DNA from: Phycisphaeraceae bacterium
GTDB taxonomy: Bacteria > Planctomycetota > Phycisphaerae > Phycisphaerales > SM1A02
Assembly: GCA_019636755.1 (NCBI GenBank)
Contig: JAHBWZ010000002.1
Location: 1-64,000 of the forward strand
Direction: 5' to 3'
Length of the DNA: 64,000 bases
Shown: positions 8,387-17,052 of the stretch, one piece after another
Numbering within the stretch: the stretch's first letter is position 1
Layout: each line of letters starts with the position of its first letter
Position numbers and translations under genes: made by a program
The notes under the pieces: generated by a model
Database searches by the model: none
What the model saw: only the letters and a program-made list of their open reading frames with translations
What the model was told of the DNA's origin: nothing

Positions 8387-10300
8387 ATGGCCACACCACC
8401 CCATCGATTCTCCCGGGGCCTGCGGACGCAGGCACTGTCTCGCCTGGCGCTGGGCGTCCTGACCGTCCTGCTGACGGCCGGGCAGGCCCCGGCGCAACTC
8501 CGCATCGCGAACTACAACACGGCGCGGCTCCAGGGCAGCACCATCGATCTCCGCCATGTCTTCGGCGAACTCGGCGACGACAACACGCCCGGGTTCGCGC
8601 AGCCGCCGCACCTGGTCGTCTTCCAGGAAGTCAACTCCGGGCAGCTCTCGACGCTGCTCTCGCTCATGCAGCAGGCCCATCCGGGCATTCCCTACGCCGC
8701 GGCCACCTACACGAATGCCGGCGAGGATCCGGTCGGCGGCGCCCAGGCCGCGCTGTATCGCACGGACCTGCTCGTGGAGGACGCGGGCGCTCACGCGGAC
8801 ATCTTCACCGGTGCCGGCCGCTTCGCCGATCGCTGGCGATTCCGCCTGGTCGACTACGGCGCCGCGAACAGCGACGCGGCGTTCTACATCTACGGCATGC
8901 ATCTCAAGGCTTCGCCCGGCAGCGAGAACGAGCAGATCCGGCTCGACGGCATCAACGCCGTCCGGGCGAATGCCGCGTCCCTTCCGGCGGGAACCCACAT
9001 CCTCTATGCCGGCGACTTCAACTTCTACTCCCCGGGTGAACCGGGCTACGTCGCGCTGACGGCCGCGGGAACCGCCCGAGGCATCGACCCGCACGGGAAC
9101 GGCTCATGGAGTGGTTCAGGCCACGCGATCAGGCACACCCAGTCGCCGCGGCTCACGTCGTCCGGCGGGCTCGTGGGCGGCGGCATGGATGATCGATTCG
9201 ACTTCCAGTTCCTGACGGCGCCGTTCAATGACGGCGCCGGTCTCACGATCCTCCAGGGCACCTACCGGTCCCTCGGGAACGACGGACTTCACTACGGCAC
9301 CGCGATCAACCAGGGCAACAACTTCTACTTCGCGGGCAACGTGTCCAGGTCGAACGCGCTTGCCGATGCGCTGCACGGCGCCTCGGATCACGTTCCCGTG
9401 GTCGTGGACTACCGCATTCCCGGCCGGATCTCGGCGGCAATCGACGCGACGTTCGGAACGGTCCTGCAGGGCGCGTCCGTCGGTGTCGAACTGCTGGTGT
9501 CCAACGATGCGCCGGTGGTCGTCGCCTACGGCGCGGAGTCGTTCGAATACGCGGCGGCGGGCACCGGCGCGCTCTCGGGCACGCAGGCCGGCTCGGCTGC
9601 GGCCCTCGCCGCACCGAACGTGCACGTGTTCGCCGTGAACACCCTGTCGACCGGCTTCAAGACGGGTGCCGTCCAGGTCTCCTCCAACAACCAGGGGGTC
9701 GGCCGATCACCGACCATCGTGCAGACCAGCGGAACCGTTCTGCTGCACGCCCGACCGTCGTTCCAGTCCGATGCCGATGTCGCGTTCCTCCAGGTCACGG
9801 CGGACGCCGTCGCCGACGGTCCGACGATCGAGATCGACGTCCCGGTCCACAACGCGTTCTGGACCTCCATGCAGGCGGCGCTGGACATCGATGCGGTGAC
9901 CGGATCGGCGACGGAGCCGCCCTTCGCGCTGGTGTCCGGCGTCCAGTCCGGCATCACCGCGACGCCGGGTATCGTCCGGTTCGCATTCGACCCGACGGGC
10001 GCGGCGCCGGGCCAGGTGACGGCGTTCAGTTCGATCGCCGTGAGCGACGAGAATCTTCCCGGCGCCCTGTCGGGGACGCTGATCGTGGCCGTCGCGCTGA
10101 CCGTGTCCCCCGCCGAGGATCCCCCGGGCCCGCCGGGTGACCTGGATGGCAACGGGGTCGTCAACTTCAACGACCTGCTCGAGCTCCTGAGCGCGTGGGG
10201 ACCCTGTCCTCCACGTCCTGAACCCTGTCCGGCCGACCTGGACGGCAACGGAACCGTCGACTTCAGCGACGTCCTCATCCTGCTGGGCAACTGGGGCTGA
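8387..10300 (+). CDS. Secreted endonuclease/exonuclease/phosphatase-fold protein with dockerin-like tail
   Basis: A 637-residue protein. The N-terminal signal peptide ends near AGQAPAQ (about residue 35). Residues about 37-340 resemble the EEP fold: LRIANYNTARL at the start, VVFQEVNSGQ with the metal-binding Glu, AGDFNFY, and GASDHVPVVVDY with the catalytic His. About 200 residues of beta-rich choice-of-anchor-like sequence follow. The end has two EF-hand-like repeats, DLDGNGVVNFNDLLELLSAW and a second beginning DLDGNGTVDFSD. The tail resembles type I dockerin repeats and is shared with three other secreted proteins here. Probable role: extracellular nuclease or phosphodiesterase, substrate unknown. 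Confidence 0.8.
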   Translation: MATPPHRFSRGLRTQALSRLALGVLTVLLTAGQAPAQLRIANYNTARLQGSTIDLRHVFGELGDDNTPGFAQPPHLVVFQEVNSGQLSTLLSLMQQAHPGIPYAAATYTNAGEDPVGGAQAALYRTDLLVEDAGAHADIFTGAGRFADRWRFRLVDYGAANSDAAFYIYGMHLKASPGSENEQIRLDGINAVRANAASLPAGTHILYAGDFNFYSPGEPGYVALTAAGTARGIDPHGNGSWSGSGHAIRHTQSPRLTSSGGLVGGGMDDRFDFQFLTAPFNDGAGLTILQGTYRSLGNDGLHYGTAINQGNNFYFAGNVSRSNALADALHGASDHVPVVVDYRIPGRISAAIDATFGTVLQGASVGVELLVSNDAPVVVAYGAESFEYAAAGTGALSGTQAGSAAALAAPNVHVFAVNTLSTGFKTGAVQVSSNNQGVGRSPTIVQTSGTVLLHARPSFQSDADVAFLQVTADAVADGPTIEIDVPVHNAFWTSMQAALDIDAVTGSATEPPFALVSGVQSGITATPGIVRFAFDPTGAAPGQVTAFSSIAVSDENLPGALSGTLIVAVALTVSPAEDPPGPPGDLDGNGVVNFNDLLELLSAWGPCPPRPEPCPADLDGNGTVDFSDVLILLGNWG

Positions 10301-10499
10301 TCGCGGGCGCCGGGTGACCCGAGGCGCTGTGCCCTGACCGGAACGGCCCGGCGGTCCGCCGTCGTCCGATCGTCGCGGCACGGCACCGGACCGGACGAAT
10401 CCTGCAACCGCCCCCCCGCCTCCGCCGAAAGAGCACGCTCCGCCCCGCACGCCCCGGCCGCCGCGCGGGTGCTTCCCGGGATCCAGACGGCCTGCCGCC

Positions 10500-12110
10500 A
10501 TGAGCAACGCCCCGCCTCCATCCTCTGCCGCGCCCACGGTGCCGGCCGACGCCGGGCGCTTCGTGCCCGCGCTGCGCGAGGTGTGCGCGCTCGCGTGGCC
10601 GACGGTGCTGACGATGACGTCGTACACGATCATGCACTTCGTCGACCGCCTGATGGTCGGCCGTGTCGGTCCGCTCGAGGTCGCGGCGCAGGGCAATGGC
10701 GGGATCTGGGCGTTCACGCCCATCTCGATCCTGCTGGGCGTGGTCACCATGATCAACACGTTCGTCAGCCAGAACCTGGGCGCCGGGACGCCCGAGCGCG
10801 GCGCCCGGTTCGCCTGGAACGGACTGTGGCTCAGCGTCATCTTCTGGCTGGTCGTGCTGGTCCCGATGGCCTTCGGCATCGAGGGCCTCTTTGCGCGCAT
10901 GTACGACCCGGCGCGGATCGACCGCCTCGACGAGATGCTGCCGATGCAGACGTCATACGCGCAGATTCTCCTGTGGGGCGCCGTGATCACGCTCGGCGCG
11001 CGGGCGATCAGCCAGTTCTTCTACGGGCTGCACCGGCCCATGGTCGTCACGTGGTCGACGATCGCCGGCAACGTGGTGAACGTGCTGGCGAATTTCGTGC
11101 TGATCTTCGGCGAGCGGGGCCTGCCCGAACTCGGCCTGCCCGGCATTCCCGGCACGCCCGCCCTCGGCGTCACCGGGGCCGCGATCGGCACGGTGATCGG
11201 CACGAGCGTCGAGTTCGTACTTCCCATGATCGTCTTCCTCGGCCCGAAACTCAGCCGCGAGCTGCGCACGCGCGCGGACTGGCGCCCGGACTTCGCGGCG
11301 ATGCGCAGCCTCCTGCGCCTCGGATGGCCCAACGCCGCGCAGTACGGCAACGAACTCATCTGCTGGTCGATCTTCATGACCGTCCTGGTGGGCATGTTCG
11401 GCACGAATCACCTGGCCGCGGGCTGGATCGCGCTGGCATTCATGCACCTCTCGTTCATGCCGGCGATCGGGTTCTCGGTCGCGGCGACGTCGCTCGTCGG
11501 CCGGTACATCGGCGCGGGGCGTCCGGACCTGGCCGCGCAGCGCGCACGGATCGCCGTGGGCGTCGCCGTCGTCTACATGACCACCTGCGCGATCCTCTTC
11601 GTCGTCTTCCGGCATGCGCTCGTCGGGCTGTTCATCTCGGCGGAGACCGACCCGGCGATGGCCGCCGAGGTCGCGCGGATCGGCGCGGTGCTCCTGATCT
11701 GCGCCGCGGTCTTCCAGACCTTCGACGCGTTCGGACTCGTCTACAGCGGTGCCCTGCGCGGCGCCGGAGACACGGTCTTTCCGGGCATGCTCGTCATGGT
11801 CCTCTCGTGGCTGCTGATCGTCGGCGGCGGCTGGCTCGCAATCGCCCTCGCCCCGGGCCTGGAGTCCCTGGGGCCGTGGATCGCGGCCGCGATCTACATC
11901 AGCGTGACCGGCATGGCCCTCGCCGTCCGGTTCGAGTCCGGGCGCTGGAAGCGGATCCGACTGATTCCCGTGCCGGGCGCGGCCGCCGCGGCCGCCGCCG
12001 CGACCACGGCCGTGGAGCCCGGTGCGCCGGTGCCGGCGCTCGTGGGCGCCGCGGACGCTGGCCCGCCGGCGGCGCCCTCGACGCTTGCGGCCGATCCGCC
12101 GCGTGAGTAG
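10500..12110 (+). CDS. MATE-family multidrug/cation efflux transporter
   Basis: A 536-residue membrane protein with about twelve hydrophobic helices. The N-terminal helix pattern (LAWPTVLTMTSYTIMHFVDR, then VGPLEVAAQGNGG) is typical of MatE domains, and the pattern repeats in the second half starting near LLRLGWPNAAQYG. MATE proteins export organic cations or drugs in exchange for Na+ or H+ across the inner membrane. The last 50 residues form an Ala/Pro-rich tail that is probably cytoplasmic. The stop codon TAG is part of a TAGACT -10 box for the next gene. The start at 10500 is the first ATG before the conserved region; the Pro-rich first 20 residues are not conserved. Confidence 0.9.
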   Translation: MSNAPPPSSAAPTVPADAGRFVPALREVCALAWPTVLTMTSYTIMHFVDRLMVGRVGPLEVAAQGNGGIWAFTPISILLGVVTMINTFVSQNLGAGTPERGARFAWNGLWLSVIFWLVVLVPMAFGIEGLFARMYDPARIDRLDEMLPMQTSYAQILLWGAVITLGARAISQFFYGLHRPMVVTWSTIAGNVVNVLANFVLIFGERGLPELGLPGIPGTPALGVTGAAIGTVIGTSVEFVLPMIVFLGPKLSRELRTRADWRPDFAAMRSLLRLGWPNAAQYGNELICWSIFMTVLVGMFGTNHLAAGWIALAFMHLSFMPAIGFSVAATSLVGRYIGAGRPDLAAQRARIAVGVAVVYMTTCAILFVVFRHALVGLFISAETDPAMAAEVARIGAVLLICAAVFQTFDAFGLVYSGALRGAGDTVFPGMLVMVLSWLLIVGGGWLAIALAPGLESLGPWIAAAIYISVTGMALAVRFESGRWKRIRLIPVPGAAAAAAAATTAVEPGAPVPALVGAADAGPPAAPSTLAADPPRE

Positions 12111-12113
12111 ACT
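12108..12113 (+). promoter_or_regulatory. -10 box TAGACT overlapping the MATE stop codon
   Basis: TAGACTCGCC begins on the TAG stop of the transporter gene. It would give a 5' leader of about 85 nt before ATG 12203, or about 33 nt before an alternative GTG at 12152. The TANACTCG form matches other boxes here. Confidence 0.4.
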
Positions 12114-12202
12114 CGCCTGTTTCGATCCGTATCGATCGACACCGATCGAGGGTGAACCGGCAGACTGGGCAAGGACTCGTCCGCGAAGGACGCAGAGATC
12201 AC

Positions 12203-13147
12203 ATGACGGACACGACCATGGGCGGCGGCAGCGGTCTTGACACGATCATCGGCGCAGACGAGACGCTTGATCCGGAGGCTGCGGCGCAGTTCTTCCAGCG
12301 CGGCCTCGACGCCCTCAAAGCGGGCGACCGGTTGGAAGGCATCGACCTCCTTGAGCGCGCCGCATCCGCGGGCCGCCGGCCCGAGCATCTCTTCCGCCTT
12401 GCGTCCGAACTGGACCTGGCCGGCGAAGAGGATCGCGCCATCGCGATCTACGAGGAACTGGCGGAACTGGATCGACCGCACATCGCCGTGCTGGTCAATC
12501 TTGCCGTGCTGTACGAGGATCGCGGCGACATCACCCGCGCTGAGCGCTGTCTCCGGCAGGTCCTGGAGACCTCGCCCAACCACGAGCGTGCCCGGCTCTT
12601 CTGGAAGGACGTCGTCGCGTCGAAGGACATGTACTACGACGAGGAGCACCTGCGCGACCTTGCCAAGCAGAATGCGCTCCTCGATACGCCGGTGACGGAC
12701 TTCGAACTCTCGGTCCGCGCCCGGAACTGCCTCAAGAAGATGCAGATCCGCACGCTCGGCGACCTGCTTCGCATCAGCGAAGCGGAACTGATGAGTTACA
12801 AGAACTTCGGCGAGACGTCCCTGGTCGAGATCAAGCACATGCTTGCCCAGAAGGGCCTGCGGCTCGGCCAGGGGCTCGAGGGCCAGATGCATCGCGCCCG
12901 CCGCAAGATCTACCAGGAACTCCAGGGCAAGGCGCCGGACCACGTGCTCAACAAGCCGATCTCCGCGCTCGACCTCTCGGTCCGGGCACGGAAGGCGCTC
13001 CAGCTTCTCAACATCCAGACCGTCGGTGATCTCGCCTGCCGGACGGAGGCGGAACTCATGGGCGTCAAGAACTTCGGCGCCACCAGCCTGGATGAGATCA
13101 AGGAGAAGCTCGGCACGCTGAACCTGGAACTCCGCACGCTGGACTGA
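12203..13147 (+). CDS. TPR protein with two RNA polymerase alpha-CTD-like domains
   Basis: A 314-residue protein. Residues about 15-145 form TPR-like helix pairs (FFQRGLDALKAGDRLEGIDL, AIAIYEELAELDRP, AERCLRQVLETSPNHERA). Two helix-hairpin-helix modules of the RpoA C-terminal type follow, at about 160-220 and 250-314. Both have the signature DLSVRARKAL or FELSVRARNCL, then QTVGDL or RTLGDL, then a KNFG..SL.EIK segment. In RNA polymerase this module binds UP elements and activators. Here it is detached from the alpha N-terminal domain and duplicated. Such proteins are known in planctomycetes but their role is not settled; a transcription accessory factor is an inference. ATG 12203 is preferred over GTG 12152 because the extra residues are not conserved. 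The SpoIID-like gene follows after 16 bp. Confidence 0.8.
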   Translation: MTDTTMGGGSGLDTIIGADETLDPEAAAQFFQRGLDALKAGDRLEGIDLLERAASAGRRPEHLFRLASELDLAGEEDRAIAIYEELAELDRPHIAVLVNLAVLYEDRGDITRAERCLRQVLETSPNHERARLFWKDVVASKDMYYDEEHLRDLAKQNALLDTPVTDFELSVRARNCLKKMQIRTLGDLLRISEAELMSYKNFGETSLVEIKHMLAQKGLRLGQGLEGQMHRARRKIYQELQGKAPDHVLNKPISALDLSVRARKALQLLNIQTVGDLACRTEAELMGVKNFGATSLDEIKEKLGTLNLELRTLD

Positions 13148-13163
13148 CGGAGGCGCGCCGATC

Positions 13164-14594
13164 ATGGCGGGGCCGCACCACGAACCATCACGGCGCGCGT
13201 TCCTCCGCGGACTGGCCGCGATCGCGGCGGCGCCCCTGCCGATGGCGGCGTGCTCCCGCGCCGAGCCGGAGGAATCCGCCGGAAGTCAGGCCGCCGCGCC
13301 CGCGCCCGCGCCCGCACCGGCCCGCGGTCCGATCCTCGCCGCGCTGCCGGACCGGGAACCGTGGCTGCGCGTCCGCATCGCGCGGCACCGCGACCCGTTC
13401 GCGTGTGTCCGCTTCGGTGCGGCCGGGGGCTGGATCTGCGTCCGGCAGGCGGAGGATGACCCGATCGCCCTGCGCGGTCCGGTGACCCTCGCGCGTCGCG
13501 CCGGGCAGTTCGTCGCCATCGACGCCCGCGGCGCGCTGCCGATGCTCGATCCGCAGCGATCGATCATCGTCGCGTCGGCCGACGATCCGCGCGCGGCCGG
13601 ATACGTCGACGGCGGGCCGACGATCGCGTCGTCGTCGCTGCTGATCGACGGTGAACTCTGGCCCGGCTTCGTCCAATGCCATCCGACCGCGGGTGACGGC
13701 GACGGTGACGCGTCCACGGACGGCTTCGACCTGGTCAACCACGTCGCGGTCGAGACCTACCTGCCGGGCGTCCTGGTGCGCGAACTCTACCGGCACTGGC
13801 ATCCGGAGACGTTCGCCGCGCAGGCGATCGCGGCACGGAGCTTCGCCGCCGCCGAAGCGGCGTACTTCAGGAACACGCGGCACTTCGACGTGACGGCGAC
13901 ACAGGCGTCACAGATGTACGGGCCGCTCAGCGGGCAGTCGCCGCACGCGCGCTCGCACGATGCGGCGCATGCGACCCGCGGCATCCTGCTCTCCTGGGAG
14001 GGCGGCATCGTGCCCGGCTACTACTCCTCGTGCTGCGGCGGACTGACCGCGTCGGCGCAGGATGCCATCGGCGAACATCCGATCAACGGCGTACCGCCGC
14101 TGCGCGGCGCGGCGGGTGAGGATCCGTGTTCGGAGGCGCGGCTCTACCGGTGGCGCGTGGAGCGGGATCCGCGCGACCTGCTGGCGCGCATCCATGCGTG
14201 GGCGCGGCTGCGCGGCATGCGCGAGATCGCGTCGCTGGGAACGATCGCCGCGATCACCGTCGCCGAGGTCGGACCGACCGGGCGTCCGCGGACGTACGCG
14301 CTGGAGGACACGTCCCGCACCGTGGCGTTCATGCCCGCCGAGCGGCTGCGCCTGGCGGCGAACCACGCCGCCGGCGCGCTCGGACCGCCGCGACGCTCGC
14401 TCTTCTCCGGCTTCGTGACCGCCACGACCGCCACGACGACGACCGGGGACATCCGATTCGACGGGCGCGGCCACGGCCACGGCGCCGGCCTCTGCCAGCA
14501 CGGCGCGGAGGCGCTGGCCCGCGCCGGCACCACCTCCACCGGGATCCTGGCCCGCTACTACCCGGGCGCCGTGCTCAGCCGCGCCTATGCGTGA
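13164..14594 (+). CDS. SpoIID/LytB-like lipoprotein, Tat-type signal
   Basis: A 476-residue protein. The N-terminus has a twin-arginine-like motif SRRAFLRG at 9-16, a hydrophobic stretch and a lipobox-like PMAACS, so it is probably an exported lipoprotein. Residues about 185-440 carry SpoIID-domain landmarks: VETYLPGVLVREL, then AAQAIAARSFA, then the C-terminal RGHGHGAGLCQHGAEALA block. SpoIID-family proteins are lytic transglycosylases that cleave stem-stripped glycan strands, and in non-sporulators they act in cell-wall remodelling. Planctomycete peptidoglycan is unusual, so the substrate is inferred. It lies 16 bp after the TPR/alpha-CTD gene with GGAGG-type sequence before its ATG, and is probably co-transcribed with it. 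Confidence 0.85.
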   Translation: MAGPHHEPSRRAFLRGLAAIAAAPLPMAACSRAEPEESAGSQAAAPAPAPAPARGPILAALPDREPWLRVRIARHRDPFACVRFGAAGGWICVRQAEDDPIALRGPVTLARRAGQFVAIDARGALPMLDPQRSIIVASADDPRAAGYVDGGPTIASSSLLIDGELWPGFVQCHPTAGDGDGDASTDGFDLVNHVAVETYLPGVLVRELYRHWHPETFAAQAIAARSFAAAEAAYFRNTRHFDVTATQASQMYGPLSGQSPHARSHDAAHATRGILLSWEGGIVPGYYSSCCGGLTASAQDAIGEHPINGVPPLRGAAGEDPCSEARLYRWRVERDPRDLLARIHAWARLRGMREIASLGTIAAITVAEVGPTGRPRTYALEDTSRTVAFMPAERLRLAANHAAGALGPPRRSLFSGFVTATTATTTTGDIRFDGRGHGHGAGLCQHGAEALARAGTTSTGILARYYPGAVLSRAYA

Positions 14595-14676
14595 GCGCGC
14601 TGACGCGGCATGATCATGGCGGCCCTGGGATCGACCGTGCTCCTTGAGGGGTGCGAGCGAGCGCGCGCACGCATGC

Positions 14677-14702
14677 GCAGGGGGGCTGAAGCGCCCCCCT
14701 GC
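14677..14702. repeat. G6/C6 hairpin element
   Basis: GCAGGGGGGC and GCCCCCCTGC form perfect 10-bp arms around TGAAGC. The element, with its flanking CAACCCCCC and GGATGGATGATCC, recurs at 19373-19398, and an inverted related copy sits at 19583-19607. It lies 82 bp after the SpoIID-like gene. It could be a bidirectional terminator or a REP/MITE-like element. Confidence 0.6.
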
Positions 14703-15000
14703 AACCCCCCCGGCGGATGGATGATCCCGGGTGCGCCTTGTCGCGCGCCACGCGTCGGTCGCGGACGCGCCGCGCCGGACGCGCGATCGTTCCAGAGATC
14801 CGACACGCCGAAGGCGTGAACGTCTCCATCAGGTTGTTGAACATGCCCGGCACACCTGCCGACCGTGGCTCCTTCGGGGCCGAAGTCGCGCGCATCCCGG
14901 CGCGAGAGCAACCGGGCGCGCCGCCCTCGCAAGGGGGTCAAGGTAGGCACCAGCCCCCATCGGCGTGCGCTCCACGCAGGACCCGGATGCGCAAGTCCGC

Positions 15001-15150
15001 GCCATCGACATCAGATCACCGACATCGCGATCGACGACACCCTCCACGGGGAGGCCCTCAGCCTGCACCGTTCTTCAGCACGCTTCCGGCGGTGTCGCTG
15101 TGCGCCAGGACGCCGCGGCTCTGCGCGTCCAGGCCTACGGCCTGTCGAGT
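15001..15150. repeat. Dispersed intergenic repeat with conserved hairpin
   Basis: This stretch matches 19044-19196 in the same orientation, by eye about 75 percent. It contains CAGGCC-TAC-GGCCTG (15130-15144), a perfect stem; in the other copy only the loop differs (TTC). The minus strand holds a partly conserved frame in both copies, but with no start or domain that supports a gene. The gap 14595-15291 holds this repeat, the hairpin at 14677 and nothing else I can identify. Confidence 0.6.
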
Positions 15151-15291
15151 CCCGCGTGCTCGTCAGCGCCAGAGCGCGCACAGGCCCCGAGGCGCCCGGG
15201 ATGTCCCGGCGGCGGAGCGTGCCGTCCGCCGGGACATCGACAGGCCATGGGTCGATGACATCATGCAGCGCTCGCCGCGGCGGCGTGCGGG

Positions 15292-16932
15292 CTACGGCGT
15301 GCCGTTGATGATCATCGCCTCGATGCACGCTTCCAGTCTGGGGAGATTCTCAGGCGCGAGGCCGATCTCGTTGATGCAATCCCAGATCGAGCCCAGCGTG
15401 ACGTGCGGGCATGACGATGGATCGGTCCACCAGGAGAGCAGGATGAGGAGATCCGGGAAGCCCACGGTGCCGCTCTCGTCGAGATCCCATGGACAGGGGT
15501 CCGGTGACTCGGGACACGCCCCATACGCGGCCAGGAGGATCAGCAGGTCCTGGAAGTCGACCGCCGAGTTGCAGTCGAAGTCCGCCGGGAGAAACGGGCG
15601 TTCGAACGCGCCCTGGTCCACCGTGCCCGACGTGCAGAGCAGACTCGCCGCCACGCGAGCCAGGAGATCCCGATCCGGCGCCGGCTCCTCGAGGTCATCG
15701 TTGCGGTTGATGTCGTAGTAGTCTGCCACCATCAGGCCCTCGTCACCCGCGTCGATCGACGGAGAGCATGGTTCGAGCCGAAGGTCGCCGACGCTGCGAT
15801 TGACGAACAGCGGGTCGTCGTCGATGTTCCCCGTACCTGACCAGCCGCCCTCGATGTTGGTGCAGGCGACCGTGACTGTCCCGCTGCTGCTGATGTGCTC
15901 CAGTACCTCGTCCGCCAGGTTGCCCCGGACGATCGAGTTGTGCACCACCACCTCGGTCAGGTTGCCCCCGTGGAACACCCCGCCTTCGGCGACGGTCTCT
16001 CCCGGGTCACCGCTGATCGCCTCGTTGTCGACGATGGTGCAGTTGACGAATGTGGCGGTGTCCGCGAGTCCGAGCAGGGCGACCGCACCGCCGAATGCGT
16101 CGTAGGGGATGGTGATCTCGGATGCGACGCATGCGCCTCCGATCGCGCCACCACGTCCTTCGAACCAGGCTTCGTTGTCCCTGAACGTGCACGCGACCAG
16201 GTCCAGCGAGCAGTCGTCCTGGATCGTCGTCACGGGCGAGATCTGTGAGTGCTGGAAGATCGCACCGCCCGTTCCCGGGGAGTTCTCGCAGGTGAATGGA
16301 TCAGGGTGGTCCAGACTCCCGGCGCGGTTGTGCTCGAGCGTGCAGAGCGTCAACGCGGCCGCCGTGCTGGAGAGGAAGACCCCTCCGCCGGCGGCTGCGC
16401 TCGGCAACGTGGGCGTCCCGCTGTGCGGATCCCCATCCCGGCCCGTCGCCCAGCCGTGGCGGATCGTGAGCGCGTCCAGACGGTACCGGACGGTCTGCTG
16501 CTGGAACCCAGCCACACCCATGACCACGTGGAACACCCGGTCCTCCGGATCGCCCGGATCCTGCCCGAACAGCCCGCTCAGGATCGTGGCGTGGTCGGGG
16601 TTGACGTGGTCGCGCTCGGCGATGTCCGTCTCCGTCCCGTTGAAGTTGCCGGCGAGGGTGTAGAGGCCGTTTCCAGTCGGCAACACGAACGAGTCGGTGC
16701 GCTCCGTGCCGGGCGCACCGGGCACGTAGGTGCCCTGGTAGATCCAGATCTCGTCCTCGTCTCCGGCAGCTCCAAGCGCCGCTTCGATCGTCGTCACCGC
16801 GCCAGCCCACGGTCCACTCGCCGGCGGATCCGGGTGGACTCGGATGATGGCGCTCTGCGCCGGATGCGCCGCCGCCAGCAGCGCCAGGGTGCACCCACAG
16901 CCGCCGTGCAGAATGTCACGGATCGTCTTCAT
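15292..16932 (-). CDS. Secreted right-handed beta-helix protein with dockerin-like tail
   Basis: A 546-residue protein starting MKTIRDILHGG, with GGAG 13 nt upstream of ATG 16932. The signal peptide is followed by I-x-V-x-P...AL-A-Gly/Asp-rich turns. The body has repeated beta-helix rungs with GGG, N-C-T and D-N motifs (TFVNCTIVDNEA, LVACTFRDNEAWF), as in pectate-lyase-like or right-handed parallel beta-helix proteins. Near the C-terminus are two EF-hand-like repeats, DFDCNSAVDFQDLLILLAAY and DLDESGTVGFPDLLILLSWW. The family is extracellular and often binds or degrades polysaccharide. No catalytic residues can be assigned, so this may be an adhesin or structural protein. Confidence 0.75.
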   Translation of the reverse strand: MKTIRDILHGGCGCTLALLAAAHPAQSAIIRVHPDPPASGPWAGAVTTIEAALGAAGDEDEIWIYQGTYVPGAPGTERTDSFVLPTGNGLYTLAGNFNGTETDIAERDHVNPDHATILSGLFGQDPGDPEDRVFHVVMGVAGFQQQTVRYRLDALTIRHGWATGRDGDPHSGTPTLPSAAAGGGVFLSSTAAALTLCTLEHNRAGSLDHPDPFTCENSPGTGGAIFQHSQISPVTTIQDDCSLDLVACTFRDNEAWFEGRGGAIGGACVASEITIPYDAFGGAVALLGLADTATFVNCTIVDNEAISGDPGETVAEGGVFHGGNLTEVVVHNSIVRGNLADEVLEHISSSGTVTVACTNIEGGWSGTGNIDDDPLFVNRSVGDLRLEPCSPSIDAGDEGLMVADYYDINRNDDLEEPAPDRDLLARVAASLLCTSGTVDQGAFERPFLPADFDCNSAVDFQDLLILLAAYGACPESPDPCPWDLDESGTVGFPDLLILLSWWTDPSSCPHVTLGSIWDCINEIGLAPENLPRLEACIEAMIINGTP

Positions 16933-17052
16933 CTCGGATGTCTCCGTTGTCTCGAGGTACCGGCAGAGCGATCGCGCCGTCCCGCTTCGACGGGACATCC
17001 CGCGTCACACCGCCTGTCGAATCACGTCACACGGCCACCGGCCAGACACCGA

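Noticed and set aside
15011-15328. Minus-strand frame with a peptide block also seen near 19047-19300
   Set aside because: The similarity is explained by the DNA repeat; starts differ and no domain is present, so I treat it as repeat DNA rather than a gene family.
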